Shown here piece after piece: positions 1 to 8,531 of a stretch of DNA of 64,000 nt. The notes beneath the pieces are model-generated. The model did no database searches, had not been told where the DNA came from, and saw nothing but the letters and a program-made list of their open reading frames with translations. A program made the translations under genes and the position numbers. This stretch comes from Butyrivibrio sp. AE2015 (GTDB lineage: Bacteria > Bacillota > Clostridia > Lachnospirales > Lachnospiraceae), in contig NZ_ATVR01000014.1 in NCBI RefSeq assembly GCF_000420825.1, forward strand, positions 1 through 64,000, written 5' to 3'. The stretch's first letter is position 1. Every line of letters begins with the position of its first letter.

Positions 1-223
<223 letters not shown>

Positions 224-378
224 GTTTGATCAGGCTAGAACTTAAGCTTGGCTTTTGTTCTGTCCGTTATTTACTAAATCTTTGTTCTGAATAAATTCTC
301 TTGGAATTTTTCAGGGTTGCATTACTGTTTATTTGTCAAGGTGCTGTAATTATGAGCCTTACTAGTTGCATAAGGCAA

Positions 379-467
379 CGCAGAAGGAGGGATTTGAACC
401 CTCGCGCCGCTATTAACGACCTGCACCCTTTCCAGGGGTGTCTCTTCAACCACTTGAGTACTTCTGC
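379..467 (-). tRNA. tRNA-Ser (anticodon GGA)
   Basis: The minus strand folds as a class II tRNA: a 7-bp acceptor stem (461-467 with 380-386), TTCAAATCC in the T arm, and a long variable arm as expected for serine. The anticodon loop CTGGAAA places GGA at 431-433. No CCA is encoded. It lies about 155 nt upstream of the 16S 5' end and 59 nt downstream of the other tRNA-Ser, so the two tRNAs are probably co-transcribed, possibly reading on into the rRNA operon. Confidence 0.96.
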
Positions 468-526
468 AAAATAGTTGATTAACAATAATTATTTGATTAT
501 TGTAAAGCAGCGTGTTCATAATTAAG

Positions 527-612
527 CGGAGCGAAAGGGATTCGAACCCTTGTGGCGTTGCCGCCAAACGGTTTTCAAGACCGCCTCGTTATGACCGCTT
601 CGATATCGCTCC
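527..612 (-). tRNA. tRNA-Ser (anticodon TGA)
   Basis: The minus strand folds as a class II tRNA with acceptor stem GGAGCGA (612-606) against 528-534, GTTCGAATCC in the T arm, and a long variable arm. The anticodon loop CTTGAAA gives TGA at 75-77 of the 500s (575-577). CCA is not encoded. It is the first gene after the promoter at 667-695. Confidence 0.96.
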
Positions 613-666
613 GAATATTTATTGTTTCTGCGGAAGTTCTTTCGTTCTCGCCGCAGCGCAAGAATT

Positions 667-695
667 ATATTAACAAAGGGCGACCCTTATGTCAA
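667..695 (-). promoter_or_regulatory. Sigma-70-type promoter of the tRNA-Ser pair
   Basis: On the minus strand a perfect TTGACA (690-695) is followed after exactly 17 bp by TAATAT (667-672), overlapping a TATAAT three bases further on. It lies about 55 nt upstream of tRNA-Ser(TGA). The GC-rich bases just downstream of the -10 box fit a stable-RNA promoter. It may also feed the 16S gene, since no equally good promoter is seen between the tRNAs and the rRNA. Confidence 0.75.
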
Positions 696-739
696 GCGTA
701 ATTTGAAACTTTTTTTAAAAAATTTCTACGCGTGCATTT

Positions 740-1246
740 TTATACTCTTTTCTGTATAACTTTGCCGCCTTCGGGAATGACGCCTTTAACTACTGAACCT
801 GCGCCAATTACTGCGTTTGGACCGATTTTTGTTCCGCGCAGTATTGTCACATTTGCTCCTATCCATGTTCCCTGTCCAATTTCGATTTTTGAGCTTATAA
901 ATTCCTTCTCACCATCATTTTTGAAGTTATGATCATGGTCTACTATCACAACATTATTTCCTATTTTGCAATTATCACCAATAATAATCTGTTCCGTAGC
1001 TGTAATACATGTGCCGGTGTTAAAGAAGCAATGGTCACCAATTATCAGTTCTCCGCCATCAGCCACCAGATAGAGATTTCCCCTGTTCTGATTAAAGCTG
1101 CCAAGTTTTACCCTGCCACTACCATGTATTTCTACATGAAGCTTGTCAAATGTCTGTATCATCCCCGCAGAGAATCTGGACATATACCTGATCTTCTTTA
1201 TTCCAACCACAACAAAATTCTTTAAATACAATACAGGTGATCGCAT
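740..1246 (-). CDS. Left-handed beta-helix (hexapeptide) acyltransferase
   Basis: A 168-residue protein made largely of imperfect hexapeptide repeats of the LbetaH fold, for example GELIIGDHCFFNTGTCI, IIIGDNCKIGNNVVI and the C-terminal IGPNAVIGAGSVVKG. The motif DHDHNF is typical of CatB/WbbJ/maltose-type O-acetyltransferases, where a His in this loop is catalytic. Such enzymes transfer acetyl from acetyl-CoA to a sugar or small molecule in the cytoplasm. It is the last gene of the tsaE operon, 11 nt after a GT4 glycosyltransferase, so acetylation of a surface glycan precursor is a reasonable inference. The exact acceptor is unknown. Confidence 0.88.
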   Translation of the reverse strand: MRSPVLYLKNFVVVGIKKIRYMSRFSAGMIQTFDKLHVEIHGSGRVKLGSFNQNRGNLYLVADGGELIIGDHCFFNTGTCITATEQIIIGDNCKIGNNVVIVDHDHNFKNDGEKEFISSKIEIGQGTWIGANVTILRGTKIGPNAVIGAGSVVKGVIPEGGKVIQKRV

Positions 1247-1257
1247 ATTTTCCCTCT

Positions 1258-2355
1258 TTACTTAATCACAGAATCATATACATCGAACAGCTTTTTAAGA
1301 TGCGCAGAAAAACTATATCTCTCCTGGGCAACTTTATAGCTTTCCATAGATGTATCTATATATTTTTCTTTATCAGATAAAAGTTTTTTTATGCCTCCGG
1401 CTATTCCCTTCACATCACCGGGGTCACAGATATATCCGCTCTTCCCCTCTGTCACAAGCTGAGGAATTCCTCCCACATTGGTCGATACTATAGGAAGCCC
1501 GTAAGCCATCGCATCAAGAATAGACATTGGAAGTCCCTCATCATAAGAAGGCAGCATAAACACAGCTGATTCTTTCAGATAGTTATCCTTATCTCCGTCT
1601 CTTACCCACCCTGGGAAATGAACTTTCTCTTTAGGTGCGACTTTGTATACAGCTTCTTTTATCTCATTTACATCAGATTCTGCGCCGTTTCCGCACAAGG
1701 CAAAAGAAACATCGCCGTTTTCTTTTATGGTTTCGTCTATTATACCTGCAAAATCATATCCACCTTTTCTTTTTCCTATCTCACCAAGAAAAAGAACCTG
1801 TTTCTTCTCAAAACGCTTTGAAAACAGGTCTTTTACGAAATCCTCATCCTGTGGTTTACAGTAGTTTTCAATGACTGCCAATTTGTCCTCAGGGACAATA
1901 GCGCTCATTGTTGCCTTCCACTCATCTGACAGAACTATGACTTTATCAAAATCGTTATACACTTTCCGTATACGTTTTTTCTTTTTGTCTGAAGCATTTA
2001 CATAAAAGGTGTTGAAATCCGCACCGTGACAGTGATCCACAACAGGAATATTCCTGCGCTTTGCCATATATAAAAAAGGCTGCATCCTGTAAAAACTCGG
2101 CCCAAAAGATGAATGAATATGAACCAGTTCCGGCTTAAAGGCCCTAAGCTCTTTGTGGAACTGCGCAAACGCTTTTAAAGCTTTGACTGCTTTCTTAAAT
2201 TTGCTGCCATCACAATATGACTGGACATAGCACAGTTCGTAGCGATTCTCTATCTCGCTTCCATAATAGCCATTGGTAACTGCAGCTATTCCGCCCATTA
2301 CATCCGGCTGCTGCACTATCATACAAACTCTTGGCTTTCTATTACTTTTTTCCAT
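1258..2355 (-). CDS. GT4 family glycosyltransferase
   Basis: A 365-residue GT-B glycosyltransferase of family GT4. The N-terminal half has the GGIAAVTNGYYGS acceptor-side loop. The C-terminal half carries VLFLGEIGKRKGGYDF, the FPGWVRDGDKDNYL segment, and the GT4 donor-site motif LPSYDEGLPMSILDAMAYGL with its E-x7-E glutamates, followed by GLPIVSTNVGGIPQLV. It probably transfers a sugar from a nucleotide donor to a lipid-linked glycan on the cytoplasmic face of the membrane. It sits 29 nt after ispD and 11 nt before an LbetaH acyltransferase, both on the same strand. Donor and acceptor cannot be assigned from sequence. Confidence 0.92.
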   Translation of the reverse strand: MEKSNRKPRVCMIVQQPDVMGGIAAVTNGYYGSEIENRYELCYVQSYCDGSKFKKAVKALKAFAQFHKELRAFKPELVHIHSSFGPSFYRMQPFLYMAKRRNIPVVDHCHGADFNTFYVNASDKKKKRIRKVYNDFDKVIVLSDEWKATMSAIVPEDKLAVIENYCKPQDEDFVKDLFSKRFEKKQVLFLGEIGKRKGGYDFAGIIDETIKENGDVSFALCGNGAESDVNEIKEAVYKVAPKEKVHFPGWVRDGDKDNYLKESAVFMLPSYDEGLPMSILDAMAYGLPIVSTNVGGIPQLVTEGKSGYICDPGDVKGIAGGIKKLLSDKEKYIDTSMESYKVAQERYSFSAHLKKLFDVYDSVIK

Positions 2356-2384
2356 TAACCCTCACCCAACTAAAACTATAACTC

Positions 2385-3092
2385 TCACCTGTTCTTTAAA
2401 ATCGCCTCTGCGGCTGGAATATCCTCAGGTGTAGTGATCTTTATATTGTTATAAGAGCCCTCAATGAGCTTAACTTTTTTATCTGAAAAATACTCAACTA
2501 CCATGGCGTCGTCAGTGATGTTAACGCCCTTTGCCATGAGTTCTCCCTCCTCCCTGTCAAGTCTTTGGTAGAGGTCAACGATCATCTTATAGGAAAAGAC
2601 CTGTGGAGTCTGGATCATCCATGTCTTTGCTCTGTCCGGAGTAGTCTGGGCAAAGCCGTTATCGTCGGCGATCTTTATGGTATCTTTTACGGGCATGCCC
2701 ACTACGCAGGCACCATACTCCTTAACTCCATGAAGAGCGCGCAAAATAATGTCATTATCCACAAAAGGTCGTGCTCCATCGTGGATAAAAGCATAATCGC
2801 AATCCGGATCCGCTGCCTGAAGACCAAGTCGCACGCTGTGATAGCGGTACAGACCACCTTCAACAATGGCTTTAACCTTATCAAAACCGTACTTATTCAC
2901 TATCTCATTTCTCACGTAATCAATATCACCGCGAGAAACCACCAAAACTATATCGTCTATAAGACTCTCTTCAAAAGCCTTTAAAGAGTAGTATATGAGC
3001 GGCTTTCCGCCAAGCTCCATGTACTGCTTTTTAACATCACTTTTCATCCTGCTGCCACTGCCCGCTGCCAGAACCACCGCTACTGTCTTCAT
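2385..3092 (-). CDS. ispD: 2-C-methyl-D-erythritol 4-phosphate cytidylyltransferase
   Basis: A 235-residue nucleotidyltransferase that converts MEP and CTP to CDP-ME in the non-mevalonate isoprenoid pathway. The N-terminal VVLAAGSGSRMKSDVKKQY matches the CTP-binding loop, HDGARPFV is the metal/phosphate region, and VVGMPVKDTIK and ITTPEDIPAAE are IspD-typical. A second cytidylyltransferase at 45877 has TarI-like features, so this one is the likelier IspD. An ATG two codons upstream (3098) is less likely because it directly abuts the GAGGAG ribosome binding site, which is ideally spaced for 3092. The 88-nt gap after tsaD could hold an extra promoter. Confidence 0.9.
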   Translation of the reverse strand: MKTVAVVLAAGSGSRMKSDVKKQYMELGGKPLIYYSLKAFEESLIDDIVLVVSRGDIDYVRNEIVNKYGFDKVKAIVEGGLYRYHSVRLGLQAADPDCDYAFIHDGARPFVDNDIILRALHGVKEYGACVVGMPVKDTIKIADDNGFAQTTPDRAKTWMIQTPQVFSYKMIVDLYQRLDREEGELMAKGVNITDDAMVVEYFSDKKVKLIEGSYNNIKITTPEDIPAAEAILKNR

Positions 3093-3180
3093 TGTCATCT
3101 CCTCATGGATGAATTTACTGCATCATCTTTTAACAATACTGCTTTTACATATTTCATAAAAAACGTGGCAATACGCTACA

Positions 3181-4311
3181 TTACTGCCTTCCGTGGAATC
3201 TTCGCTCGCGATCTCCAAGCGGAAGATTTGGAACTGCATTCATATCAAGTCCGAAGCGCACACCTTTTTTGTATTCATAGTAGGCTGCTGCCCCGATCAT
3301 TGCTGCATTATCAGTGCAAAGAACCGGTGAAGGCCTGTAGAACTTTATATTTTCCCTGGCACATTCTTTTTCCATGAGCTCACGAAGCCCTGAATTGGAC
3401 GCAACGCCTCCGGCAATTGCAAGCTTGTCATAGCCATATTCCTTGCAGGCCTTAATGGCGTGAGAAACCAAAACTTCAACCACAGCCTTTTGGAATGAAG
3501 CAGCAACATCAGCCTGGTCAAGCTCCTGGCCCTGCATCTTTGCCTGATTTATGTAATTTAGTACAGATGATTTTAATCCGCTAAAAGAAAAATCATATTC
3601 CGCGTCAGGGATCTGAGCCTGTGGGAATGTAAAGGCATCAGGATTTCCCTCTTTTGCCGCCTTGTCAATCTTGGGGCCGCCGGGATAGCCAAGTCCAATA
3701 GCCCTTGCCACTTTATCGAAAGCTTCTCCTGCTGCGTCGTCCCTGGTCTGACCGATGATCTCATACTCTCCATAATCCTTCACAACAACAAGGTGTGAAT
3801 GGCCACCTGAAACCACAAGACACACAAAAGGAGGCTCAAGGTCTTTATTCTCAATAAAGTTGGCGCTGATATGTCCCTCTATGTGATGGACACCGATAAG
3901 TGGCTTTCCTGTGGCAAAAGAAATTGCCTTAGCCTCAGAAACACCCACCAAAAGAGCTCCTACAAGCCCCGGGCCGTAGGTAACTGCAATAGCGTCAATA
4001 TCCTCTAAAGTCAGATTTGCCTCTGAAAGAGCAGCTCTTATGCAGCCGTTCATCTTTTCAACATGCTTTCTGGACGCAATCTCAGGAACAACGCCTCCAT
4101 AAATAGTGTGAAGCGCAATCTGGGAAGAAATGATGTTAGAGAGAACCTCTCTGCCGTTTCTCACTACTGCTGCTGCAGTTTCATCACAGCTGCTCTCAAT
4201 GGCAAGTATAGTCACATCGCCATCTTCCTTCGCAGCAGCCTCACTGTTTTTTCCTTCTTTTATTGACATAAAGATGACGCCGTCATCCTCGACATTTTTA
4301 TTTATTTCCAT
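3181..4311 (-). CDS. tsaD: tRNA N6-adenosine threonylcarbamoyltransferase TsaD
   Basis: Catalytic subunit of the TsaBDE complex that transfers threonylcarbamoyl to A37 of ANN-decoding tRNAs (t6A). The 376-residue protein shows [16 protein letters not shown] at about residue 35, [14 protein letters not shown], the metal-binding [18 protein letters not shown], and [13 protein letters not shown]. The first roughly 30 residues are acidic and not part of the conserved domain; an internal Met at residue 15 has no better ribosome binding site, so the upstream start is kept. It lies in one operon with tsaE and tsaB but separated from them by rnz, an unknown gene and ydjC. Confidence 0.97.
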   Translation of the reverse strand: MEINKNVEDDGVIFMSIKEGKNSEAAAKEDGDVTILAIESSCDETAAAVVRNGREVLSNIISSQIALHTIYGGVVPEIASRKHVEKMNGCIRAALSEANLTLEDIDAIAVTYGPGLVGALLVGVSEAKAISFATGKPLIGVHHIEGHISANFIENKDLEPPFVCLVVSGGHSHLVVVKDYGEYEIIGQTRDDAAGEAFDKVARAIGLGYPGGPKIDKAAKEGNPDAFTFPQAQIPDAEYDFSFSGLKSSVLNYINQAKMQGQELDQADVAASFQKAVVEVLVSHAIKACKEYGYDKLAIAGGVASNSGLRELMEKECARENIKFYRPSPVLCTDNAAMIGAAAYYEYKKGVRFGLDMNAVPNLPLGDRERRFHGRQ

Positions 4312-4325
4312 ATCTTTTTGTACCT

Positions 4326-5216
4326 TTATCTTTTAAGATTTCCACCAAATTTCTTCAGAGCTTCCGCTTCTTTGAACCTGTTCTGGCTTGTTAGGAAATT
4401 GTAATCGTCCTTGCTGGTAAGAAGAGCTATATCTGTTGAATTTGATACGTCTCCCGGGTGGAAAAGAATTTCCATACTGCTCTTTCCCCTGTCAGCAAGA
4501 ATCTCTCCTGCAAAAGGAAGGCAGGCCTTTACATTGTCATAAAACATGTGCCCCGACATCATAACTCCCATAAAGAGCTTATCTTCTACCTTCAGGCTAT
4601 CCAGTTCATTTCTGTATTTTCTCTGATTTCTCGCTGAAAGGAAATTCAGGATAAGCACCTTAAGTACATTTACAAAAGAGATACCGGTAAGCTTTGAGGC
4701 AGCTTTTTTATAAATTGATATTTCTTCCTTGGGAAATCTTATATATGAAACCTGAAGATTCTTGTCTTTTATCACATCCATAACAGCATCAAAAATGACG
4801 GGGATCATGTGGTAATGAACATGGCCGTCAATCCTGAAACCGTCATCATTCATGTAGGGTCTGCAAGCTTCAATCTGGGCCTCAACCTCTTTTTTCACCT
4901 GTTTAAAATACAAAAGTCGCAGTACAGGAACATAGCTCATTACAAGGAGCTTGATAAAACCAATATTGAAATTCCCATCAGGGCCAATAAGTCTTGATGC
5001 CTTGTCACCTGTAAGCGGTTTTCCCTCAACAAAATTAAGATGCACTGTCACAAAGAGATCTTTTCTGATGTCCTCTATGGCATCCATGCATTCCTTGAGA
5101 TAGGGGCTGTTTGGCATGATGCTTATGCCGTTTAGAGCTCCGTTGTGGTAGCAATCTATAATATGACGACTCTGCTCCGGAAAAAGGCCATAGTCGTCCG
5201 CATGATACTCAACCAA
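4326..5216 (-). CDS. YdjC/ChbG family carbohydrate deacetylase, TTG start
   Basis: A member of the YdjC/ChbG/HpnK family, metal-dependent deacetylases of N-acetylated sugars with a polysaccharide-deacetylase-like barrel. The N-terminus [12 protein letters not shown] gives the HADDYG metal-binding aspartates, [12 protein letters not shown] the next His, and [10 protein letters not shown] the HxH pair. The open frame extends to an ATG at 5285, but that overlaps the upstream gene by 50 nt. A TTG at 5216 preceded by AGGAGG with 7-nt spacing fits both the family N-terminus and the operon spacing (19 nt). The natural substrate here is unknown; chitobiose-like or lipid-linked GlcNAc compounds are the family precedents. 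Confidence 0.85.
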   Translation of the reverse strand: MVEYHADDYGLFPEQSRHIIDCYHNGALNGISIMPNSPYLKECMDAIEDIRKDLFVTVHLNFVEGKPLTGDKASRLIGPDGNFNIGFIKLLVMSYVPVLRLLYFKQVKKEVEAQIEACRPYMNDDGFRIDGHVHYHMIPVIFDAVMDVIKDKNLQVSYIRFPKEEISIYKKAASKLTGISFVNVLKVLILNFLSARNQRKYRNELDSLKVEDKLFMGVMMSGHMFYDNVKACLPFAGEILADRGKSSMEILFHPGDVSNSTDIALLTSKDDYNFLTSQNRFKEAEALKKFGGNLKR

Positions 5217-5235
5217 AAATATATCCTCCTGAAAC

Positions 5236-5802
5236 TTAATTCGCTTTTTGTGTCCACCCAAGGATCTTCCATTTGCCGGAATCATCCTGTCTTAAAATAA
5301 ACATGTAGTAAAGACCCTGGCTTGCAGTGCCCTTTCTAAGATTAAGATAGCAGTCAACATTGCACATTTTCCTGCCTTCAACTGTTACAACCTCAGGTTC
5401 TCTGCTCTGCACCTGGTAAGTGGGGATTGAGTAATCCTCATCCCGCCTTGTCTTTACCTCATTTTTCATGGACTGATAGAAATTGGACTGATTTGCCAAA
5501 AGCTCATCATCCATTAACCCCGCCAAAACATCCAGCATCTTCTTCTGCTGATCGTCAGTATAGGTCTCCTTGTAGAGCACCTTCATTATATTGGCGTACA
5601 TTTCCACAACCTTCCTGGGATTGGCAGGATAATCTTTTTCAAGATTGGTTGTTGTGATCTGATCAACCACCGTCAATGTATAGTTCTCTTCATTGGACGA
5701 ACGTTGATTCCTGGTAAAAAGAAGAAAAAGTCCCAGTACAACAAGTGCGCCAAAAACTACCAGTAATACCGACTTGATCACTGCTGATTTTGTGTTTTCC
5801 AT
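5236..5802 (-). CDS. Membrane-anchored protein of unknown function
   Basis: A 188-residue protein with one N-terminal transmembrane helix (about residues 9-29) and a predicted extracytoplasmic domain of about 150 residues. The C-terminal part has KWKILGWTQKAN, which resembles the end of an NTF2-like fold, and two cysteines near residues 146-150 (MCNVDC). There is no lipobox. The gene sits 25 nt after rnz and 19 nt before the deacetylase in the tsaE operon. I cannot assign a function; its syntenic position suggests a conserved Lachnospiraceae envelope protein. Confidence 0.8.
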   Translation of the reverse strand: MENTKSAVIKSVLLVVFGALVVLGLFLLFTRNQRSSNEENYTLTVVDQITTTNLEKDYPANPRKVVEMYANIMKVLYKETYTDDQQKKMLDVLAGLMDDELLANQSNFYQSMKNEVKTRRDEDYSIPTYQVQSREPEVVTVEGRKMCNVDCYLNLRKGTASQGLYYMFILRQDDSGKWKILGWTQKAN

Positions 5803-5827
5803 AGCCCCCTCGCTTTCTTAAGCTCTT

Positions 5828-6748
5828 TTATTCTTCAAACTTAAGTGTGACACTTCTGCCGTCTTTTGCTGCCACTACATTTTGGAAAATCTTTTTTGTT
5901 TCTGGTAAATACTCTGCCGGATTCACAAGTGACGGGCTGTAGTGAGTAAGCCACATCTCTTTTACTCCCGCTCTTGAGGCCATTTTAGCGGCTTCATAGA
6001 AGGTCATATGCTTGTACTCTTTGGCCTTTGCGATCTTATCAGGCTCTCCATACATTCCCTCGCATATGAAAAGATCTGAATCTTTCGCATTCTCCACGAT
6101 ACTGTCCGTAGGACGTGAATCCGTTGTATAAGTAAGTTTGAGTCCCTTTCTGGTCTCTCCAAGCACCATATCGGGAGTAAATACTCTGCCATCCTCAAGT
6201 TCAATGGTATTGCCCTTTTGAAGCTTGTTCCAGTACTGCCTGTCTATACCTGCTGCCGTGGCCGCTTCCACATTAAACTTCCCCTGTCGTTTAAGTTCCA
6301 TCGTATATCCATAGCATGTAATATTATGATTAACCTTGAAGGCTTTTATCGTAAACTCAGGAAATTCCTCCAAAGAAAACTCTTTTTCATTCTCATTAAG
6401 CTCCATAAAGTTTATCTTAAAAGGCAGTTCCGGAGCGATCACTCGAAGTGAATTAACCACCTTTTCAAGTCCCTTTGGTCCTACCATTAGAAGAGGCTCC
6501 GTGCGCTCTGCATTTCCCATGGTCAAAAGAAGTCCCGGCAGGCCGCTGATATGGTCTGCATGGTAATGGGTAAAACAGATCACATCGATTGGTTTGGCGC
6601 TGACACCTTTCTTTTTCATGGCTATCTGTGTGGCCTCGCCGGCATCGATCAAAATACATTTTCCGTTATATCTCACAAGAAGTGAAGTGAGATAACGGTT
6701 TGGAAGGGGCATCATTCCGCCGGTTCCAAGTAAACAAACATCTATCAT
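5828..6748 (-). CDS. rnz: Ribonuclease Z
   Basis: tRNA 3'-processing endonuclease of the metallo-beta-lactamase fold. The 306-residue length is normal for the short bacterial form. It shows LGTGGMMPLPNR near the N-terminus, the zinc motif FTHYHADHISGLPG (HxHxDH), YTTDSRPTDS and ICEGMYG in the middle, and LTHYSPS with the C-terminal zinc His. It is directly useful here because neither nearby tRNA gene encodes its CCA end, so 3' trimming must expose the discriminator base. The gene follows the tsaB-rimI fusion by 3 nt, indicating translational coupling. Confidence 0.95.
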   Translation of the reverse strand: MIDVCLLGTGGMMPLPNRYLTSLLVRYNGKCILIDAGEATQIAMKKKGVSAKPIDVICFTHYHADHISGLPGLLLTMGNAERTEPLLMVGPKGLEKVVNSLRVIAPELPFKINFMELNENEKEFSLEEFPEFTIKAFKVNHNITCYGYTMELKRQGKFNVEAATAAGIDRQYWNKLQKGNTIELEDGRVFTPDMVLGETRKGLKLTYTTDSRPTDSIVENAKDSDLFICEGMYGEPDKIAKAKEYKHMTFYEAAKMASRAGVKEMWLTHYSPSLVNPAEYLPETKKIFQNVVAAKDGRSVTLKFEE

Positions 6749-6751
6749 AGA

Positions 6752-7963
6752 TTATTTCCTTTTCCAATAAATAACGGCATCCTCTTTGGGATCCTCGTAA
6801 AATCCGGGTCTTTTGCCCTCAGATACAAATCCAAGACGCTCGTAAAGACCTATGGCAGGGGCATTGCCTGCTCTTACTTCAAGAGTGTAGTCACCTATAC
6901 CAAGTCCGCGGCCTCTTTCAAGGAGCTGCCTCATCATCTTATAGGCGACGCCCTCTCTTCTGGTGTCAGGCGATACTGACACATTGGTTATCTCGCCCTC
7001 TCCTGATATATTCTGAACTCCGCAAAGGCCCACGATCCTTCCGGCCTTTTCAGCAACAAGATAGATCGTATCGTCACGGGTCATGGCATCAAGAAGCTGC
7101 TTTTTAGTCCAGGCTTCTCTGCCAAGGTTCATCTCTTCAAGCTTATAGGCATCATCCACATCTTCAGGAGTCATTTCTCGTACTCTGATAATTCCGGGAG
7201 CCTTAGGAGTATTGTCCTTTTTAGGTGCTGCGCCACCATTTTCCTTGGCTTCGCGCTCAGCCTGGGACAGCCTTAAATAGTCAGGTGCAAACTCATCTGC
7301 CGTGGTAAATCTGTTTTCTGCAGCATAGACATTTGCAAGAGCACAAAGAGCTGCTGCATTCTGCCTGCTCTGGTGAAATGGCGCGATGGAATAAGGAACA
7401 GTCAAAAGCCCTTCAAGCTTATCCCTGTACACAGGAACTCCATCTCCCAAAAGAACTACAGGTTTCCCGATTTTATTAATCTCTTCGGCAATGTTTTCCA
7501 CAGAGGTTGCAAACTGCTCGTGGATCACCTGCATATCAAAGGTCTGCTCGCGAACCTTCCCCTCCTGCCTGTTTGGCACGAAGGTGTAAAGACCCGTATA
7601 TACCTGATTTCTTTTGGCGTCCATCATAGGACAGATGATCTTCTCAACACCATAGAGATTATAGGCAATGCCATCAACAGTTGGGATGGCTATTATAGGC
7701 TTGTCAAGTGCAAGAGCAAGTCCCTTGGCTGTTGCGCTTCCTATCCTGAGTCCGGTAAAAGAACCGGGCCCCTTGGCCACAGCTATGGCATCGATAGTTG
7801 AAAGGTCAAGATGAACCTTTCTGCAGATGTCATCAAGCATAGGCATAAGTATCTCTGAGTGTGTAGTTTTGTACTGAATAAGGAACTGTGAAAGAAGCAT
7901 ATCGCCGTCTGAAACAGCTACAGCCCCCACAAGTCCAGATGTATCAATTGCTAATATCTTCAT
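6752..7963 (-). CDS. tsaB: TsaB-RimI fusion: t6A complex subunit plus ribosomal-protein alanine acetyltransferase
   Basis: A 403-residue fusion. Residues 1 to about 230 are TsaB, the ASKHA-fold dimerization partner of TsaD: LAIDTSGLVGAVAVSD, AVAKGPGSFTGLRIG and GLALALDKPIIAI are diagnostic. After a polar, Pro-rich linker (about 231-256), residues 258-403 form a GNAT domain matching RimI, with NVSVSPDTRREGVAYKMM as the acetyl-CoA motif A and a LYERLGFVSEGKRPGFY end. RimI acetylates the N-terminal alanine of ribosomal protein S18. The two genes are often adjacent in bacteria; here they are one polypeptide with no frameshift signs. It follows tsaE by 13 nt. Confidence 0.95.
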   Translation of the reverse strand: MKILAIDTSGLVGAVAVSDGDMLLSQFLIQYKTTHSEILMPMLDDICRKVHLDLSTIDAIAVAKGPGSFTGLRIGSATAKGLALALDKPIIAIPTVDGIAYNLYGVEKIICPMMDAKRNQVYTGLYTFVPNRQEGKVREQTFDMQVIHEQFATSVENIAEEINKIGKPVVLLGDGVPVYRDKLEGLLTVPYSIAPFHQSRQNAAALCALANVYAAENRFTTADEFAPDYLRLSQAEREAKENGGAAPKKDNTPKAPGIIRVREMTPEDVDDAYKLEEMNLGREAWTKKQLLDAMTRDDTIYLVAEKAGRIVGLCGVQNISGEGEITNVSVSPDTRREGVAYKMMRQLLERGRGLGIGDYTLEVRAGNAPAIGLYERLGFVSEGKRPGFYEDPKEDAVIYWKRK

Positions 7964-7976
7964 TTATATCTCCGGA

Positions 7977-8414
7977 TCATTTCTTTGTCATTGTAATAAG
8001 GCGATAATCAAAGCCTTTTTCAAGATTCTTTTCTATGACAATCTCTGTGTAGTGCTCAGGAAGAATCTCCTCAATAAGATTGGCCCACTCAACAAAACAG
8101 ATTCCATCGCCATAAAAATAGTCCTCATAGCCGATCTCATCCATCTCGCTCACATCGCCAATCCTGTAAACATCAAAATGGTAAAAAGGAATCCTTCCCT
8201 CATCATAAACCTGAAGGATTGTAAAAGTAGGACTGCTGACAGGTCCTTTTATCCCAAGTCCTGCTGCGACTCCCTGAGTGAGCACAGTCTTGCCAACGCC
8301 CAGGTCACCGATCAGAGTATAGACCATTCCCGGTGTCGCATTCTCACCGATTCTTTTTCCTATTTCGAAGGTTTCTTTTGCACTATTTGTTTCAAGTCTG
8401 GTAACTATATCCAT
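7977..8414 (-). CDS. tsaE: tRNA threonylcarbamoyladenosine biosynthesis ATPase TsaE
   Basis: ATPase of the TsaBDE complex for t6A synthesis. The 145-residue protein has the P-loop GDLGVGKT, the switch-like SSPTFTILQVY, the HFDVYRI segment and the FVEWANLIEEILPE stretch that define the family. The frame stays open to a GTG at 8435, but the ATG at 8414 has a GAGG ribosome binding site 8 nt upstream and gives the usual length. It is the first gene of the nine-gene operon reaching to 740, with an extended -10 promoter about 30 nt upstream. Confidence 0.95.
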   Translation of the reverse strand: MDIVTRLETNSAKETFEIGKRIGENATPGMVYTLIGDLGVGKTVLTQGVAAGLGIKGPVSSPTFTILQVYDEGRIPFYHFDVYRIGDVSEMDEIGYEDYFYGDGICFVEWANLIEEILPEHYTEIVIEKNLEKGFDYRLITMTKK

Positions 8415-8442
8415 ATAAAACCTCACAAATATCACATTCTAA

Positions 8443-8456
8443 ATTATAGTATAGCA
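8443..8456 (-). promoter_or_regulatory. Extended -10 promoter of the tsaE operon
   Basis: The minus strand reads TGCTATACTATAAT. TGCTATACT (8448-8456) is an extended -10 element and TATAAT (8443-8448) overlaps it. No convincing -35 hexamer lies 16-18 bp upstream. It is the only promoter-like sequence between the ribU terminator and the tsaE start. Confidence 0.55.
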
Positions 8457-8470
8457 TATAAGGCAAGGCG

Positions 8471-8502
8471 CAAAAAGAGTCGCACTTTTACATGCGACTC
8501 TT
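8471..8502 (-). terminator. Rho-independent terminator of ribU
   Basis: A perfect 10-bp inverted repeat (8475-8484 with 8493-8502, AAGAGTCGCA and its complement) with an 8-nt loop is followed on the minus strand by TTTTTG. It lies 30 nt after the ribU stop codon. Confidence 0.9.
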
Positions 8503-8531
8503 AAAACCCTCATATTAAACTGCAGCCACCA

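Noticed and set aside
334-339. Minus-strand TTGACA between tRNA-Ser(GGA) and the 16S gene
   Set aside because: No -10 hexamer lies 16-18 bp downstream, so I do not call an rRNA promoter here.
702-723. AT-rich palindrome after the LbetaH acyltransferase gene
   Set aside because: It has no GC stem and no ordered T tract, so it is not called as a terminator.
5217-5285. Longer start (ATG at 5285) for the YdjC gene
   Set aside because: It overlaps the upstream gene by 50 nt and adds residues without family similarity; the TTG at 5216 has a perfect AGGAGG.
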